From Streptomyces dengpaensis (GTDB lineage: Bacteria; Actinomycetota; Actinomycetes; Streptomycetales; Streptomycetaceae): a DNA stretch of 64,000 bases. A program made the position numbers and the translations under genes. Shown piece by piece: positions 14,784 through 22,699 of this stretch (position 1 is the first letter of the stretch; each line of letters opens with the position of its first letter). Location of the stretch: assembly GCF_002946835.1 (NCBI RefSeq), contig NZ_CP026652.1:7316001-7380000 (forward strand), written 5' to 3'. The notes under the pieces are model-generated. The model ran no database searches and was not told where the DNA came from. It saw only the letters and a program-made list of their open reading frames with translations.

Positions 14784-15026
14784 GTGACGCCTGTCTCCGT
14801 CGCCCCCACGGGCGGCTTCCTCACCACTGGAGAGGTCGCCATCCGCATAGGCGGCACTCCGCAGCACGTGCGTGAACTGATCAAGTCCGGCCGCATCGAG
14901 GCGATCGACATCGCCAAGGGAGACGGCCGGCCCCGCTTCCGGGTCTCCGAGACGGCGCTCGCCGCCTTCCTCGACAGCGCGGCCGTCCGCACCACCCACG
15001 TCCAGTCCACCTCGGAGGTGGCGTGA
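14784..15026 (+). CDS. Excisionase-like helix-turn-helix protein
   Basis: The GTG start has AGGGGAG upstream. The 80-residue product contains GGFLTTGEVAIRIGGTPQHV followed by RELIKSGRIEAIDIAKGDGR and a PRFRVSETALAAFL end. This is the winged-helix pattern of phage and plasmid excisionases (MerR-like, helix-turn-helix_17). It is placed behind the KorSA-like gene, as xis genes are in actinomycete integrative elements, although the integrase gene lies 45 kb away. It could also be a plain regulator of the transfer operon. Confidence 0.65.
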   Translation: MTPVSVAPTGGFLTTGEVAIRIGGTPQHVRELIKSGRIEAIDIAKGDGRPRFRVSETALAAFLDSAAVRTTHVQSTSEVA

Positions 15027-15027
15027 G

Positions 15028-15711
15028 ATGAGTACCGCAACCCCGACTCCCCGCCCCGCTGCCCTGCTGATGTCGTTCTCCACCTCGGCCGGTGCCGTGG
15101 TTGAGGTGTCCGCGGTGGACCGCAGCAGCGCCCCGTACCGCTGGACCTGTTCGGCGGGGCATGACGGTGGCCGCGCTTACGCGTCGCTTCCGTTCTGCCG
15201 TGATGACGCGAAGGCTCACGCCGGCGAGTGCCTGGGTGTCGCGCCGGACCCGGCGGTGGTTGAGAAGGTTCGTGTCGCGCTCGGCTACCGGGCCGGCTGG
15301 AAGCCCAACCGGCACCTCGGCGAGATCGCCACGCGCCTGACGGTGTGGTCGCAGGTCGAGCTGAACGAGATCTTCGAGCGGGTCGGTGGCACGGTCACCA
15401 CCCGCGAGGTCGAGCGCAGCACCTCGGACGGCAGCTCCACCTGGATGGCCACCGAGATCACCCTGACCGTTGTCGTTCCGGGCGTCGGGCCCGTCGAGGT
15501 CGTCACCGACATCGAGGACGATCCGGAGCACGGCTACCGCACCGACGTTCCCGTCGTGGCCGTGGCCCGCTATCGCGCCGCTGCCGCCCACTGCCGGGCG
15601 CTCGCCGCGGATGGCGACTTCGATGGCTGCCTGCCCGTGCAGGACGAGATGGCGATGTGCCGCTGCCAGCTGGAGCGCGCTGGCCGCCTCGACCTGATTG
15701 GGGCGGCGTGA
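15028..15711 (+). CDS. Hypothetical 227-aa protein of the transfer region
   Basis: Its start lies 2 nt after the stop of the excisionase-like gene. The protein has a Cys/His site (YRWTCSAGHDGG, FCRDDAKAHAGEC) near residues 38-70 and a late DGCLPVQDEMAMCRCQLE. Proteins of this general kind occur in transfer regions of Streptomyces plasmids, but no function is established from the sequence. Confidence 0.5.
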   Translation: MSTATPTPRPAALLMSFSTSAGAVVEVSAVDRSSAPYRWTCSAGHDGGRAYASLPFCRDDAKAHAGECLGVAPDPAVVEKVRVALGYRAGWKPNRHLGEIATRLTVWSQVELNEIFERVGGTVTTREVERSTSDGSSTWMATEITLTVVVPGVGPVEVVTDIEDDPEHGYRTDVPVVAVARYRAAAAHCRALAADGDFDGCLPVQDEMAMCRCQLERAGRLDLIGAA

Positions 15712-16007
15712 TGGCCCGCAGGTTCAAGGACATGCAGACGCCGGAGCAGCAGTACGCGGCCGGGCAGGTGCCGACGCGGGCGCATGCGTTGCGGCAGGAG
15801 GCGCAGGCTGCGCTGGATGAGGCGGGCCGTCTGACTGCCCCTCGTCGCAGGGAGGGCCAGCGCGGGAGGGTCCTGCCCGAGTTCGGCCCGCACAGTGACC
15901 GTGACGGGGCTCGGGTCGATCAGCTTCGAGCGAAGGCGCGGGATCTGCGGGCTGCCGCGGACGCGGCCGAGGCGCCTGCGCCGAAGCCGAAGCGGCGGTG
16001 GTTTTGA
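15711..16007 (+). CDS. Hypothetical basic 98-aa protein
   Basis: MARRFKDMQTPEQQYAAGQV... is helical, rich in Arg and Ala, and ends PAPKPKRRWF. The N-terminal pattern is common in small Streptomyces plasmid proteins. The start overlaps the upstream gene's stop region, and its own stop overlaps the next ATG (TGATG). Confidence 0.5.
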   Translation: MARRFKDMQTPEQQYAAGQVPTRAHALRQEAQAALDEAGRLTAPRRREGQRGRVLPEFGPHSDRDGARVDQLRAKARDLRAAADAAEAPAPKPKRRWF

Positions 16008-16165
16008 TGGCCGAGATCCTCGACCGTTTCCCGGCGAGCAATCCGCGTGGCAGCTGGCCGGCGGAGGAGTCTGCGGCCCGGCTGTCTGAGCAGGGAACTC
16101 CGTCGACCGTCGTCATGGACCTCGACTCCGACCAGTTCCTCGTCGTCCGCGAGGGCGACTCCTAG
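16007..16165 (+). CDS. Hypothetical 52-aa acidic protein
   Basis: MAEILDRFPASNPRGSWPAE... ends VVMDLDSDQFLVVREGDS. It is supported by the TGATG overlap with the gene before. A GC-rich inverted repeat follows its stop (16166-16218 region). Function unknown. Confidence 0.45.
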   Translation: MAEILDRFPASNPRGSWPAEESAARLSEQGTPSTVVMDLDSDQFLVVREGDS

Positions 16166-16272
16166 GCCGCTGCGGGCGGCGGGGATGACGTCCCCCACGG
16201 CCTCCGCCGCCCGCGGCTCCCAGTTCCCCGCACCACCCCACTGTTCCTGTGTCCCGGAAGGGCCGATGAATC

Positions 16273-16515
16273 ATGTCTCCGCTTGTTCTGTCCGATGCCG
16301 ACCTGGCCGCCTCCGAGCTGGGCCGTAAGCGGCGCGCCGGTGTGACTGTCGCCGACGTCAAGGCTGATGCGGTCGCTGACTTGTTCGCTGACTTCGCGAC
16401 CGCTCGCGCTGATGGGCGTTCGGATCTTATGCAGCTGATCCGTGATCACGCCTACGCCATCGACCCCGCCCTGGTGGACGAGCTCGACGGCTTCGACTAC
16501 CCGGCCGCCGCCTGA
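16273..16515 (+). CDS. Hypothetical 80-aa helical protein
   Basis: MSPLVLSDADLAASELGRKR... is mostly helical with DVKADAVADLFADFATARAD and a C-terminal VDELDGFDYPAAA. It stands alone between hairpins. No family recognised. Confidence 0.45.
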   Translation: MSPLVLSDADLAASELGRKRRAGVTVADVKADAVADLFADFATARADGRSDLMQLIRDHAYAIDPALVDELDGFDYPAAA

Positions 16516-16526
16516 CCGCCTGGTCC

Positions 16527-16562
16527 GCCGTGGCGCGGTACATCCCCCGGCCGCGCCACGGC
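16527..16562 (+). terminator. Terminator-like hairpin
   Basis: GCCGTGGCGCGG pairs with CCGCGCCACGGC (12 bp, 12-nt loop) 12 nt behind the 80-aa gene. No U-tract is present. A tRNA-like fold starts 5 nt further on. Confidence 0.5.
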
Positions 16563-16566
16563 CACA

Positions 16567-16614
16567 GCCCCGGCATCCAGCCGTGAGGGCGCCGGATCGA
16601 ATCCGGCCCGGGGC
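16567..16614 (+). other. tRNA minihelix-like structure
   Basis: GCCCCGG (16567-16573) can pair with CCGGGGC (16608-16614), a 7-bp stem like a tRNA acceptor. The 3' strand directly abuts a T-arm-like hairpin, GCCGG-ATCGAAT-CCGGC (16591-16607), whose 7-nt loop keeps the TCGA core of T-loops. Only 17 nt replace the D and anticodon arms. It could be a tRNA remnant, a tRNA mimic or a coincidence of GC-rich stems. Confidence 0.35.
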
Positions 16615-16654
16615 GCGCATTACCCGCCGATCACCCAACCGAGAGGACCAGATC

Positions 16655-16873
16655 ATGAGCGAGGCCACCACGACCGCGCCCGTCACCTACCACTGGATTG
16701 CCACCGTGCAGACCGAGCGTGGGCGGATCGAGACCAACGACGGTCCGGTCGACGCGATCCCGGGTGTCCACACGCACACCTCTACGTACCGGGCCGTCCT
16801 CGCCAACCTCACGGAGAAGTACGGGCCGGACTTCGGCCTCCTGTTTTTCGCCCTTGAGGCCGACCAGCTCTGA
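16655..16873 (+). CDS. Hypothetical 72-aa protein
   Basis: MSEATTTAPVTYHWIATVQT... contains TERGRIETNDGPVD and FGLLFFALEADQL. GAGAGGACC precedes the ATG. Proteins of this length and pattern occur in transfer regions of Streptomyces elements. No function is visible. Confidence 0.5.
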   Translation: MSEATTTAPVTYHWIATVQTERGRIETNDGPVDAIPGVHTHTSTYRAVLANLTEKYGPDFGLLFFALEADQL

Positions 16874-16984
16874 ACCTTTACAGCCGACCTGCAGCGCCGC
16901 CGCTGACCGGCTGCCCGATCCGCCCGTCTCGCACGGGCCCGGACGGGGAACCAGCGACTTCCAACCCAACCCGAGGAGAACCGC

Positions 16985-17149
16985 ATGTTCGGCAAGAACG
17001 AGACCGGCAAGCCCTGCCAGGCGTGCGGCAACGAGACCACGAAGGACGACCCGGCGGTGCGCCTGAAGGACAGCGGTACGCGCGTCCACAAGAGCCACAC
17101 CACGAACCCGAAGTCCTGCCTGTTTGGCGAGCAGACCAAGCGCAGCTGA
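16985..17149 (+). CDS. Small zinc-knuckle-like protein (54 aa)
   Basis: MFGKNETGKPCQACGNETTK has a CxxC knuckle, and the end carries HKSHTTNPKSCLF, giving C, C, H and C for a possible zinc site. CGAGGAGAACCGC before the ATG is a strong ribosome-binding site. Function unknown. Confidence 0.5.
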   Translation: MFGKNETGKPCQACGNETTKDDPAVRLKDSGTRVHKSHTTNPKSCLFGEQTKRS

Positions 17150-17237
17150 CCGGCTGTCCGCGGTGCCTCGGCCAGCCGAGGCGCCAAGGAGAACTGGCGC
17201 AGCACCACCCCATCCCATCGTTCGAAGAGAGGCTGTC

Positions 17238-17447
17238 ATGCGTCGTCACCCCATCCTCTGGTCGCTGCTCGCGGCCTATCTGCTGGTCGTGGGTCTGTGG
17301 CCTGCGGCTGCGATCCCGGTCGAGCTGGCTGCGACGGGCGCGTTCACCGTGCTGGCGAAGCCGGCCGTGCTGCTGCTCGTCGCGGTCGTCGCCCTGATCG
17401 TGTCGGCCCTCCGTCGTCCGGCCCACGTGCACGCCGGGAGGCACTGA
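17238..17447 (+). CDS. Small two-span membrane protein, Spd-like
   Basis: The 69-residue product has two hydrophobic helices, ILWSLLAAYLLVVGLWPAAA and FTVLAKPAVLLLVAVVALIV, and a basic C-terminus (ALRRPAHVHAGRH). Streptomyces conjugative plasmids encode small hydrophobic Spd proteins next to their tra gene that spread DNA along the mycelium. Position ahead of SpdB-like and FtsK-like genes supports that assignment. The sequence alone does not prove it. Confidence 0.55.
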   Translation: MRRHPILWSLLAAYLLVVGLWPAAAIPVELAATGAFTVLAKPAVLLLVAVVALIVSALRRPAHVHAGRH

Positions 17448-17638
17448 TGCCGGTCACGTTCCGCAAGAGCTTCCGGATCCTGCCCGGCGTCCGGTTGAAC
17501 ATCAACCGGCGCTCCTGGTCGATCACGTTGGGCGGAGGCAAGGGCCCCCGCTATACGCGGAGTTCGACGGGCCAGGACACCGTCTCGCAGAACTTGCCGG
17601 GCGGGTTCGGCTACCGCTCCACCCACCGCCGTCGCTGA
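17447..17638 (+). CDS. DUF4236-like protein
   Basis: The 63-residue MPVTFRKSFRILPGVRLNIN followed by RRSWSITLGG and STGQDTVSQNLPGGFGYRS matches the build of DUF4236 proteins (F-R-K-S-F, P-G-x-R-x-N, then short strands). These occur as small stand-alone proteins or as N-terminal modules. The ATG overlaps the stop of the membrane protein gene, so it is coupled to it. Confidence 0.6.
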   Translation: MPVTFRKSFRILPGVRLNINRRSWSITLGGGKGPRYTRSSTGQDTVSQNLPGGFGYRSTHRRR

Positions 17639-17688
17639 CCGCCACCCACCCCACTACGCCCACGGAATCCTGAAGGGACTGATCCACC

Positions 17689-18987
17689 GTGACCACCTCC
17701 GTCGAGAAGAAGGTCAACGGCACGTCCGTGGCCTCGCCCGAGCCGCGGTTCGACCCGTGCGCGCTGGCCGAGGCGGAGGCGATCCGTACCCGAGCCGACG
17801 CCGAAGCCGAAGCGCTGCGCGTCAAGGCCGAGGGTGAGGCTGACGCCGCGCGAACCCTGGCCGCCGAGCAGGCGGAGAAGGACCGCATCGCCAACGAGCG
17901 GGCCCGCATGCGCTTGCAGAAGGAGCAGGCCGACCACCAGGCGTACATCGCGAAGAAGGCCGCCGATGCCGCGAAGTCGAAGGCCGAGGAGGACAAGGCG
18001 CAGCAGGCTGCCTCCGAGAAGGAGGCCGCGGAGGCGAAGCGGGATGCGGAGCAGCAGCGCTCCGAGCGCTGGTGGAAGTGGGGTGCCCGCGGCATCTACG
18101 CGGTCGGCCTGATCATCGCCGCCCCGGTGCAGTTCATGCACTTCTGGGACCCGAAGCGGCCGTTCCTCGTCGCCGCCCCCGCCCTCCTCGAAGGCCTCGC
18201 CCTCGTTCTTGCGTTCGGCGCCGCGTGGGCGGTTGCTCACCGGCGGGATGTCGCCCCCTACCGGGTCGGCATCATGCTCGGCGCGGCGATCGCCGCCGGG
18301 ATCAACATGTACGGCGGCCTGTCCGACGAGCGGATCGGCTTCAACGCCGGCCTGATCGGCGCCATCGCCTCCCTCGGTGGGCCGATCGTCCTGATGGCCT
18401 ACGAGCATGGCATCGCCCAGAAAGCCGACGGGATCCCGTCCTTCCGTGAGCGCCGCGCGGCGGAGAAGAAGGCCGCCGCGGAGAAGAAGGCGCGCGAGAG
18501 CGCACGGGCCGAGAAGCAGGCCGCGGAGAAACAGGCCGCGGAGGAGAAGGCGGCCCGCGAGAAGGCCGCGGCGGAGGAGCAGGCGCGCAAGGATGCCGAC
18601 CGCCAGGCGAAGCACCCCGACGTGTGGGAGGTCGCCGACGCGCTCCGTTCCGCCCGCGGTTCGCAGTACGTCACCGAGCAGATCTGGGCCGAGGCCTGGT
18701 TCCTCGTTACCGGCTGCAAGACGGTCGGTATCCGCCCCGAAATCGAAGCGCAGTCGCGCGCCGCGCAGGCCCACATGCGGACCGTCACCGACGCGCCCGT
18801 TTTGGGACCTCAGTCGCTGATCAGTTCCCAAATGGGTTCCCGCACGAAGCGCGACCCGAACGCCCCCGACGGACGCCGTAACAACGGCGGCACGCCGCCC
18901 GTTCGCCGGCCCGGCGACACCCAGCCCTACAGCCCGCTCGCGAAGAAGCAGGCGCGCATCGAGCAGACCACCGAGAAGAAGGACTGA
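17689..18987 (+). CDS. DUF2637/SpdB-like plasmid spread protein
   Basis: The 432-residue protein starts with a long Ala/Glu/Lys coiled coil (to residue 125). A membrane region with about four hydrophobic segments follows (RGIYAVGLIIAAPVQFM, LLEGLALVLAFGAAWAVAH, VGIMLGAAIAAGINMYGGL and IASLGGPIVLMAYEHGI). A second coiled coil of EKKAAAEKKA type and a C-terminal helical domain (DVWEVADALRSARGSQYVTE) complete it. This is the DUF2637/SpdB architecture of Streptomyces conjugative elements, which forms membrane complexes that aid intramycelial spread with the TraB translocase. The next gene, 9 nt on, is that translocase. Confidence 0.75.
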   Translation: MTTSVEKKVNGTSVASPEPRFDPCALAEAEAIRTRADAEAEALRVKAEGEADAARTLAAEQAEKDRIANERARMRLQKEQADHQAYIAKKAADAAKSKAEEDKAQQAASEKEAAEAKRDAEQQRSERWWKWGARGIYAVGLIIAAPVQFMHFWDPKRPFLVAAPALLEGLALVLAFGAAWAVAHRRDVAPYRVGIMLGAAIAAGINMYGGLSDERIGFNAGLIGAIASLGGPIVLMAYEHGIAQKADGIPSFRERRAAEKKAAAEKKARESARAEKQAAEKQAAEEKAAREKAAAEEQARKDADRQAKHPDVWEVADALRSARGSQYVTEQIWAEAWFLVTGCKTVGIRPEIEAQSRAAQAHMRTVTDAPVLGPQSLISSQMGSRTKRDPNAPDGRRNNGGTPPVRRPGDTQPYSPLAKKQARIEQTTEKKD

Positions 18988-18996
18988 GACCCCGCC

Positions 18997-21117
18997 ATGG
19001 CTACCCCGCTGAGCGACGAGCGCACGCCGCTGGCCCTCGTCACCGACACCCCGGAGAAGGTCGACCCCGCCGCGTCGTGGGTTGTGGAGAAGCGCCCGCG
19101 CCCTGCGTGGATGATGTCCGGCATACAGCTGCGGCAGTGGGCTATGTACGCGAAGGACAATACCGTCGACGCGGTTGTCTTCCACGCCACCCACTCGCCG
19201 TACTACCTCGGCTGGTCGCTGCGCGGCTACCGGCGCCTGTGCCTGCGCTGGTGGGAGGCCCGGCACGACGACTACCGGCAGCAGATCGCCACCGCCAAGC
19301 TGATGCTGCGCCAGGCGAAGGAGCAGCCTCGCGGTGCCGCGCGCGCCGCGGACGAGTCGAAGGCCCGCGCCCTCCTGGAGGTCCGCCGAGCCGAGTTCAA
19401 GGCGCACAAGAAGCGGCACTGGATCCGCACCGGCATCAGCGGCCTGATCATCGTCGGCGGGTCCATGGCCGCCTTCACGCAGGGCAGCTGGTGGATGCAG
19501 GTGCTGCTCGCCCTCGCGGTCATCTTCACCGGCGTCTACTTCGGCCGACCCGACGCGCCGACCGTCGCCCCGATCCAGGCGCCGACCCGTACCTCGCACC
19601 TCGGGGAGGAGACCATGCGGCGCGTCCTCGTCGAGGCCGGCGTCGTACCTGAGAAGCGGGCGACGGAGATCCGTGGCGTGGGCCTGCCCCACACCGATGG
19701 GCCCGGCATCGCTTACGCGGTCGACCTACCCTCCGGCATCCCCGCCTCTGCGGCGCTCGGTAAGGAGACGCAGAAGAAGATCGCGTCCGCTCTCGCCGTG
19801 CACCTGGACTGGATCGACCTCGACGTCGACCGCAGTCCCGGCAGCAGCGAGTCCCGCCTCACGGTGTGGGTATCCAACGGCGACCCGTTCGCCGTCGTCC
19901 GCCGCTCCCCGCTCCTCGACCACAAGGGGCAGCTCAACACCTTCCGCGACGGCATCCCAGCCTCGTTCGGAAAGCGCGGCAACCCGATCATCCTGCGGAT
20001 CCGCGACACCAGCATCCTCGTTGCGGGCGCCACCCGCCGCGGCAAGGGCATGTTCCTGGCGAACATCCTGATCGGCGTCATGAAGGACCCGTGGGTCAAC
20101 GTCCGGATCTTCGACGGCAAGGGGACGGCAGAGCACAACCCCTACGCGCCGACCCTGGCCACGTTCGTGAAGCGCAACCCCGAGCGGCTCGCCATCATCA
20201 CCCGCGCGATCGTCGCCGAACTCGACCGCCGCTCCGACCTCCTTGACGAGCACGGCTACGAGAAGATCGACGACGACAACTACGACGAGGTCATGGAACT
20301 CCTCGGCGGCCGGGAAGTCTTCATCTGCGACGAACTCGCCACCTACACACCCAAGGGCACTAGCCCCTACGACGAGGAGATCACAGAGAACCTGTCGCAG
20401 ATCGCCGCCGTCGGCGCTGCGCTCGGAGTCCTTCTCATCAGCGTCACCCAGGTTCCCGAGGTCAGCGTCATCCGCGGCCGACTCCGCCAGAACCACATCG
20501 GCCGCGCCGCGATGAACACCGAGTCCGGCACCGCGTCCAACACCATCCTCGGCGACGGCATGACCGGGCAGGGATATGACGCATCCAAGATCCCGATCGA
20601 CCAGCCGGGGCGATTCTGGCTGGCCACCCCCGAGACCGGCGTCATCGAAGGCCGCTCCTACCTGGTCACGCCCGATGACAAGAAGCGGGTCGCGGCTGAG
20701 GGTTACGAGATCCGCAAGGCCGCCAGCCGCCTGCCAGGCCAGTGGCGCGACCCGATCGAGGAGCACCTGCAGCAGGTGACCGGCGTGTCCTCCGCGGCCG
20801 GCGGCGAGGGAGGCAAGGGGCGCATCGTCCACTTCGACTTCCTTACCTGGCTGGAGGATCTGGCCCTGTCCACGGGGCGCGGCAACGTCACGAACCTGGA
20901 AGTGTTCACCAGCCTCGTCGACATGTCGCCGGAGTATGCGCGCCGTGACGGCGAAACGGACGAGGGCTGGACTGCCCGGGTCGGGAAGCTCGTCAGGGAC
21001 TTGATCGCTGCGACGGGCGCCGAACTGCGGGTCAAGCGCGTGCCGGTGGACGACGGGAAGCGCTCGCAGGGCTACCTCCTCGACGACGTCACGAAGGCCC
21101 GCAAAAGCCGCAAGTAA
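18997..21117 (+). CDS. FtsK/SpoIIIE DNA translocase, TraB/TraSA type
   Basis: The 706-residue protein has two N-terminal membrane segments (GISGLIIVGGSMAAFTQ and WMQVLLALAVIFTGVYFG) and a RecA-like motor. Walker A is AGATRRGKG (near residue 345) and Walker B is EVFICDELA (near residue 443). The C-terminal domain (from about residue 600) is probably a winged-helix gamma-like domain. In Streptomyces plasmids such proteins form a hexameric pore that moves double-stranded DNA between cells by recognising repeats at the clt locus. Its position behind an SpdB-like gene and ahead of six 9-bp repeats fits that family. A role in phage biology is inferred only. Confidence 0.85.
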   Translation: MATPLSDERTPLALVTDTPEKVDPAASWVVEKRPRPAWMMSGIQLRQWAMYAKDNTVDAVVFHATHSPYYLGWSLRGYRRLCLRWWEARHDDYRQQIATAKLMLRQAKEQPRGAARAADESKARALLEVRRAEFKAHKKRHWIRTGISGLIIVGGSMAAFTQGSWWMQVLLALAVIFTGVYFGRPDAPTVAPIQAPTRTSHLGEETMRRVLVEAGVVPEKRATEIRGVGLPHTDGPGIAYAVDLPSGIPASAALGKETQKKIASALAVHLDWIDLDVDRSPGSSESRLTVWVSNGDPFAVVRRSPLLDHKGQLNTFRDGIPASFGKRGNPIILRIRDTSILVAGATRRGKGMFLANILIGVMKDPWVNVRIFDGKGTAEHNPYAPTLATFVKRNPERLAIITRAIVAELDRRSDLLDEHGYEKIDDDNYDEVMELLGGREVFICDELATYTPKGTSPYDEEITENLSQIAAVGAALGVLLISVTQVPEVSVIRGRLRQNHIGRAAMNTESGTASNTILGDGMTGQGYDASKIPIDQPGRFWLATPETGVIEGRSYLVTPDDKKRVAAEGYEIRKAASRLPGQWRDPIEEHLQQVTGVSSAAGGEGGKGRIVHFDFLTWLEDLALSTGRGNVTNLEVFTSLVDMSPEYARRDGETDEGWTARVGKLVRDLIAATGAELRVKRVPVDDGKRSQGYLLDDVTKARKSRK

Positions 21118-21269
21118 CCCCTGGCAGACCCCTGGCGGCGAGTGGATATCCCCAGGTCGCTGCCCTGACACACCCCTGACAGCCGCGGTCTCGAACAGTT
21201 CGGCGAGCCACACGCAGTCAGGGGTCTGTCAGGGGTCCCACCTGCAGGTATCCAGACTCCGCCAGGGGT
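21117..21269. repeat. Six 9-bp iterons, clt/oriT-like
   Basis: Forward copies: ACCCCTGGC at 21117-21125 and 21128-21136, ACCCCTGAC at 21172-21180. Reverse copies: GTCAGGGGT at 21217-21225 and 21228-21236, GCCAGGGGT at 21261-21269. Within each pair the spacing is 11 bp, one helical turn, and the two halves face each other. They fill the gap between the translocase gene and the next gene. TraB proteins of Streptomyces plasmids bind 8-bp repeats at such places. Confidence 0.6.
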
Positions 21270-21305
21270 CCGCCACCCCCAAAAGACTCAGGAAGGACTG
21301 GCCCG

Positions 21306-21911
21306 ATGCTCACCCTGAAGATCCAGCAGATGACGGTCGACGGGCACCCCTACCTGTGCCCTGACTGTGCCTCGCAGGCCTTCACTCTCGACGGCAGCGG
21401 CTTCATCGACGCGTTCCCCGTCTGGGGCAACTGCTGGAACGGCCACAGGTGGGAAGAGCCCCTCATCACCCTCGGCACGCTGAAGGAAATCAAGGCTGCG
21501 AGCACCGGCCGCGAGCGCGCCGAGGACGACGACGCCTTCGCGATCGTCATCGGCGGCGCCGTCCTCGCAGGGATCCTCCACCCCGAACTCACCGCCGACG
21601 ACCTGAAGACGGCAGGCGGCGCCGCCTGGAAGCGGATCATCAAGCCCGCTGTGCGTCGTCGGAAGCGCGCAGCCTTCCGTGCCGTCAAGCGGCCCGTCTC
21701 CAACGCGGTCGCCGCCGCGCAAGCCGCAGCCATCGGTGCCGCTTGGGTCCTCCAGGCCGGCGGCCACAGCCCCGACCCCGACTACAAGCCCGAGCCCATC
21801 AACCCGTGCGCTGCCTGCGGCGGGAAGGGCGGCCACAACATCGAATACCGCCTGCACAAAACCACCCGCGTCCGCTGCTCCGTGTGCTCCGGCACCGGCG
21901 AAATCGACTAG
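21306..21911 (+). CDS. Zinc-finger protein with DnaJ-like Cys motifs
   Basis: The 201-residue product has an N-terminal Cys site (YLCPDCASQAF, GNCWNGHRWEE) and a C-terminal pair of DnaJ-type CxxCxGxG-like knuckles (CAACGGKGGH, CSVCSGTGEID). Between them is an Ala-rich helical region with a weakly hydrophobic stretch. It directly follows the iteron locus and is likely part of the transfer operon. Exact role unknown. Confidence 0.55.
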   Translation: MLTLKIQQMTVDGHPYLCPDCASQAFTLDGSGFIDAFPVWGNCWNGHRWEEPLITLGTLKEIKAASTGRERAEDDDAFAIVIGGAVLAGILHPELTADDLKTAGGAAWKRIIKPAVRRRKRAAFRAVKRPVSNAVAAAQAAAIGAAWVLQAGGHSPDPDYKPEPINPCAACGGKGGHNIEYRLHKTTRVRCSVCSGTGEID

Positions 21912-21924
21912 GAGACCCACCACC

Positions 21925-22413
21925 ATGCCCACCCTGCCCGAGCCGAAGCCCACCGCCCCCGCGGCCGGGCAGGCCCACCTCAACGACCAAGCGCAGCAGC
22001 TCCTCGCCGCGATCGAGGACGCCATGCGCACCCCAACCAGCTTCCGCGACGACACACCGGTTCCGCACCACGGCACCGCCCCGCCCGTACCCCAACCCGG
22101 ACGGCCGCCAATGAGCCAGGGCGCCGTCGACGCCAGCACGATGATGCTGTCCGGGGGAGTCGCGACCGTCCTCGTCGGCGGTGCCGCCTCGCTCGTGATG
22201 CTGGCGTCCGGACATGCCGACCCCACCGTGTGCGCCATCATCTTCGGTGCCCCCGCCGGGCTCGTCCTCGCCCTCAGCCGGCTCGTCAAGCGAGCCAAGG
22301 AATCCCAGCCCGACGAGCACCACCACCACTACAACGGCACCGTCTACCAGGACCAGCGCCACACCCACACCTCGACCCGCGGCGTGTGGGCGAAAACCAA
22401 CAACCAGCAGTGA
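21925..22413 (+). CDS. Membrane protein of the transfer region
   Basis: Of 162 residues, the first 70 are polar and Pro-rich. Two hydrophobic helices follow (MMLSGGVATVLVGGAASLVML and PTVCAIIFGAPAGLVLALSRL), then a basic and His-rich tail (DEHHHHYNGTVYQDQRHTHT). The layout resembles small membrane partners encoded behind tra genes in Streptomyces plasmids. AGGAGACCCACCACC precedes the ATG. Confidence 0.55.
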   Translation: MPTLPEPKPTAPAAGQAHLNDQAQQLLAAIEDAMRTPTSFRDDTPVPHHGTAPPVPQPGRPPMSQGAVDASTMMLSGGVATVLVGGAASLVMLASGHADPTVCAIIFGAPAGLVLALSRLVKRAKESQPDEHHHHYNGTVYQDQRHTHTSTRGVWAKTNNQQ

Positions 22414-22428
22414 GAGGACACTCACCCC

Positions 22429-22578
22429 ATGACCAACACCCCGAAGCCCGCCCGCAAGCACACGCCCCTGAAGGCCATCAACCCGAACAGCCAGGCCACA
22501 GCCCGCGCCGCGGGACGCGTCGGCGACATCCCCGGCAGGCGTCCTGTCAAGCCCATCACCTTCGACTCCGCGCTGTAG
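22429..22578 (+). CDS. Small basic protein (49 aa)
   Basis: MTNTPKPARKHTPLKAINPN continues with SQATARAAGRVGDIPGRRP, a strongly basic and probably unstructured peptide. Similar short proteins close transfer operons in Streptomyces elements. A terminator follows 17 nt behind the stop. Confidence 0.45.
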   Translation: MTNTPKPARKHTPLKAINPNSQATARAAGRVGDIPGRRPVKPITFDSAL

Positions 22579-22595
22579 CGCACCGCAGACGCGAG

Positions 22596-22630
22596 GGTCC
22601 CTGCTGACTTGGGAGTAGCAGGGGCCTTCG
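22596..22630 (+). terminator. Terminator of the transfer operon
   Basis: GGTCCCTGCT and AGCAGGGGCC form a 10-bp stem (one G-U) with an 11-nt loop, followed by TTCG. It ends the rightward block that begins with the excisionase-like gene. Confidence 0.55.
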
Positions 22631-22699
22631 TCGTTCCCGCCCGCATTGTCAGCGGTGGGGGCTACGATCCCGGCCACACCGAGAGTTCCGGGGGGAACC

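Noticed and set aside
17611..19692. 693-codon frame on the minus strand opposite the SpdB and FtsK genes
   Set aside because: Leu/Arg/Gly-rich low-complexity translation opposite two recognisable genes; a typical GC-rich shadow.
19726..21213. Long open frames opposite the FtsK/TraB gene
   Set aside because: They are antisense shadows caused by high third-position GC; they have no ribosome-binding sites and overlap a clear conserved protein.
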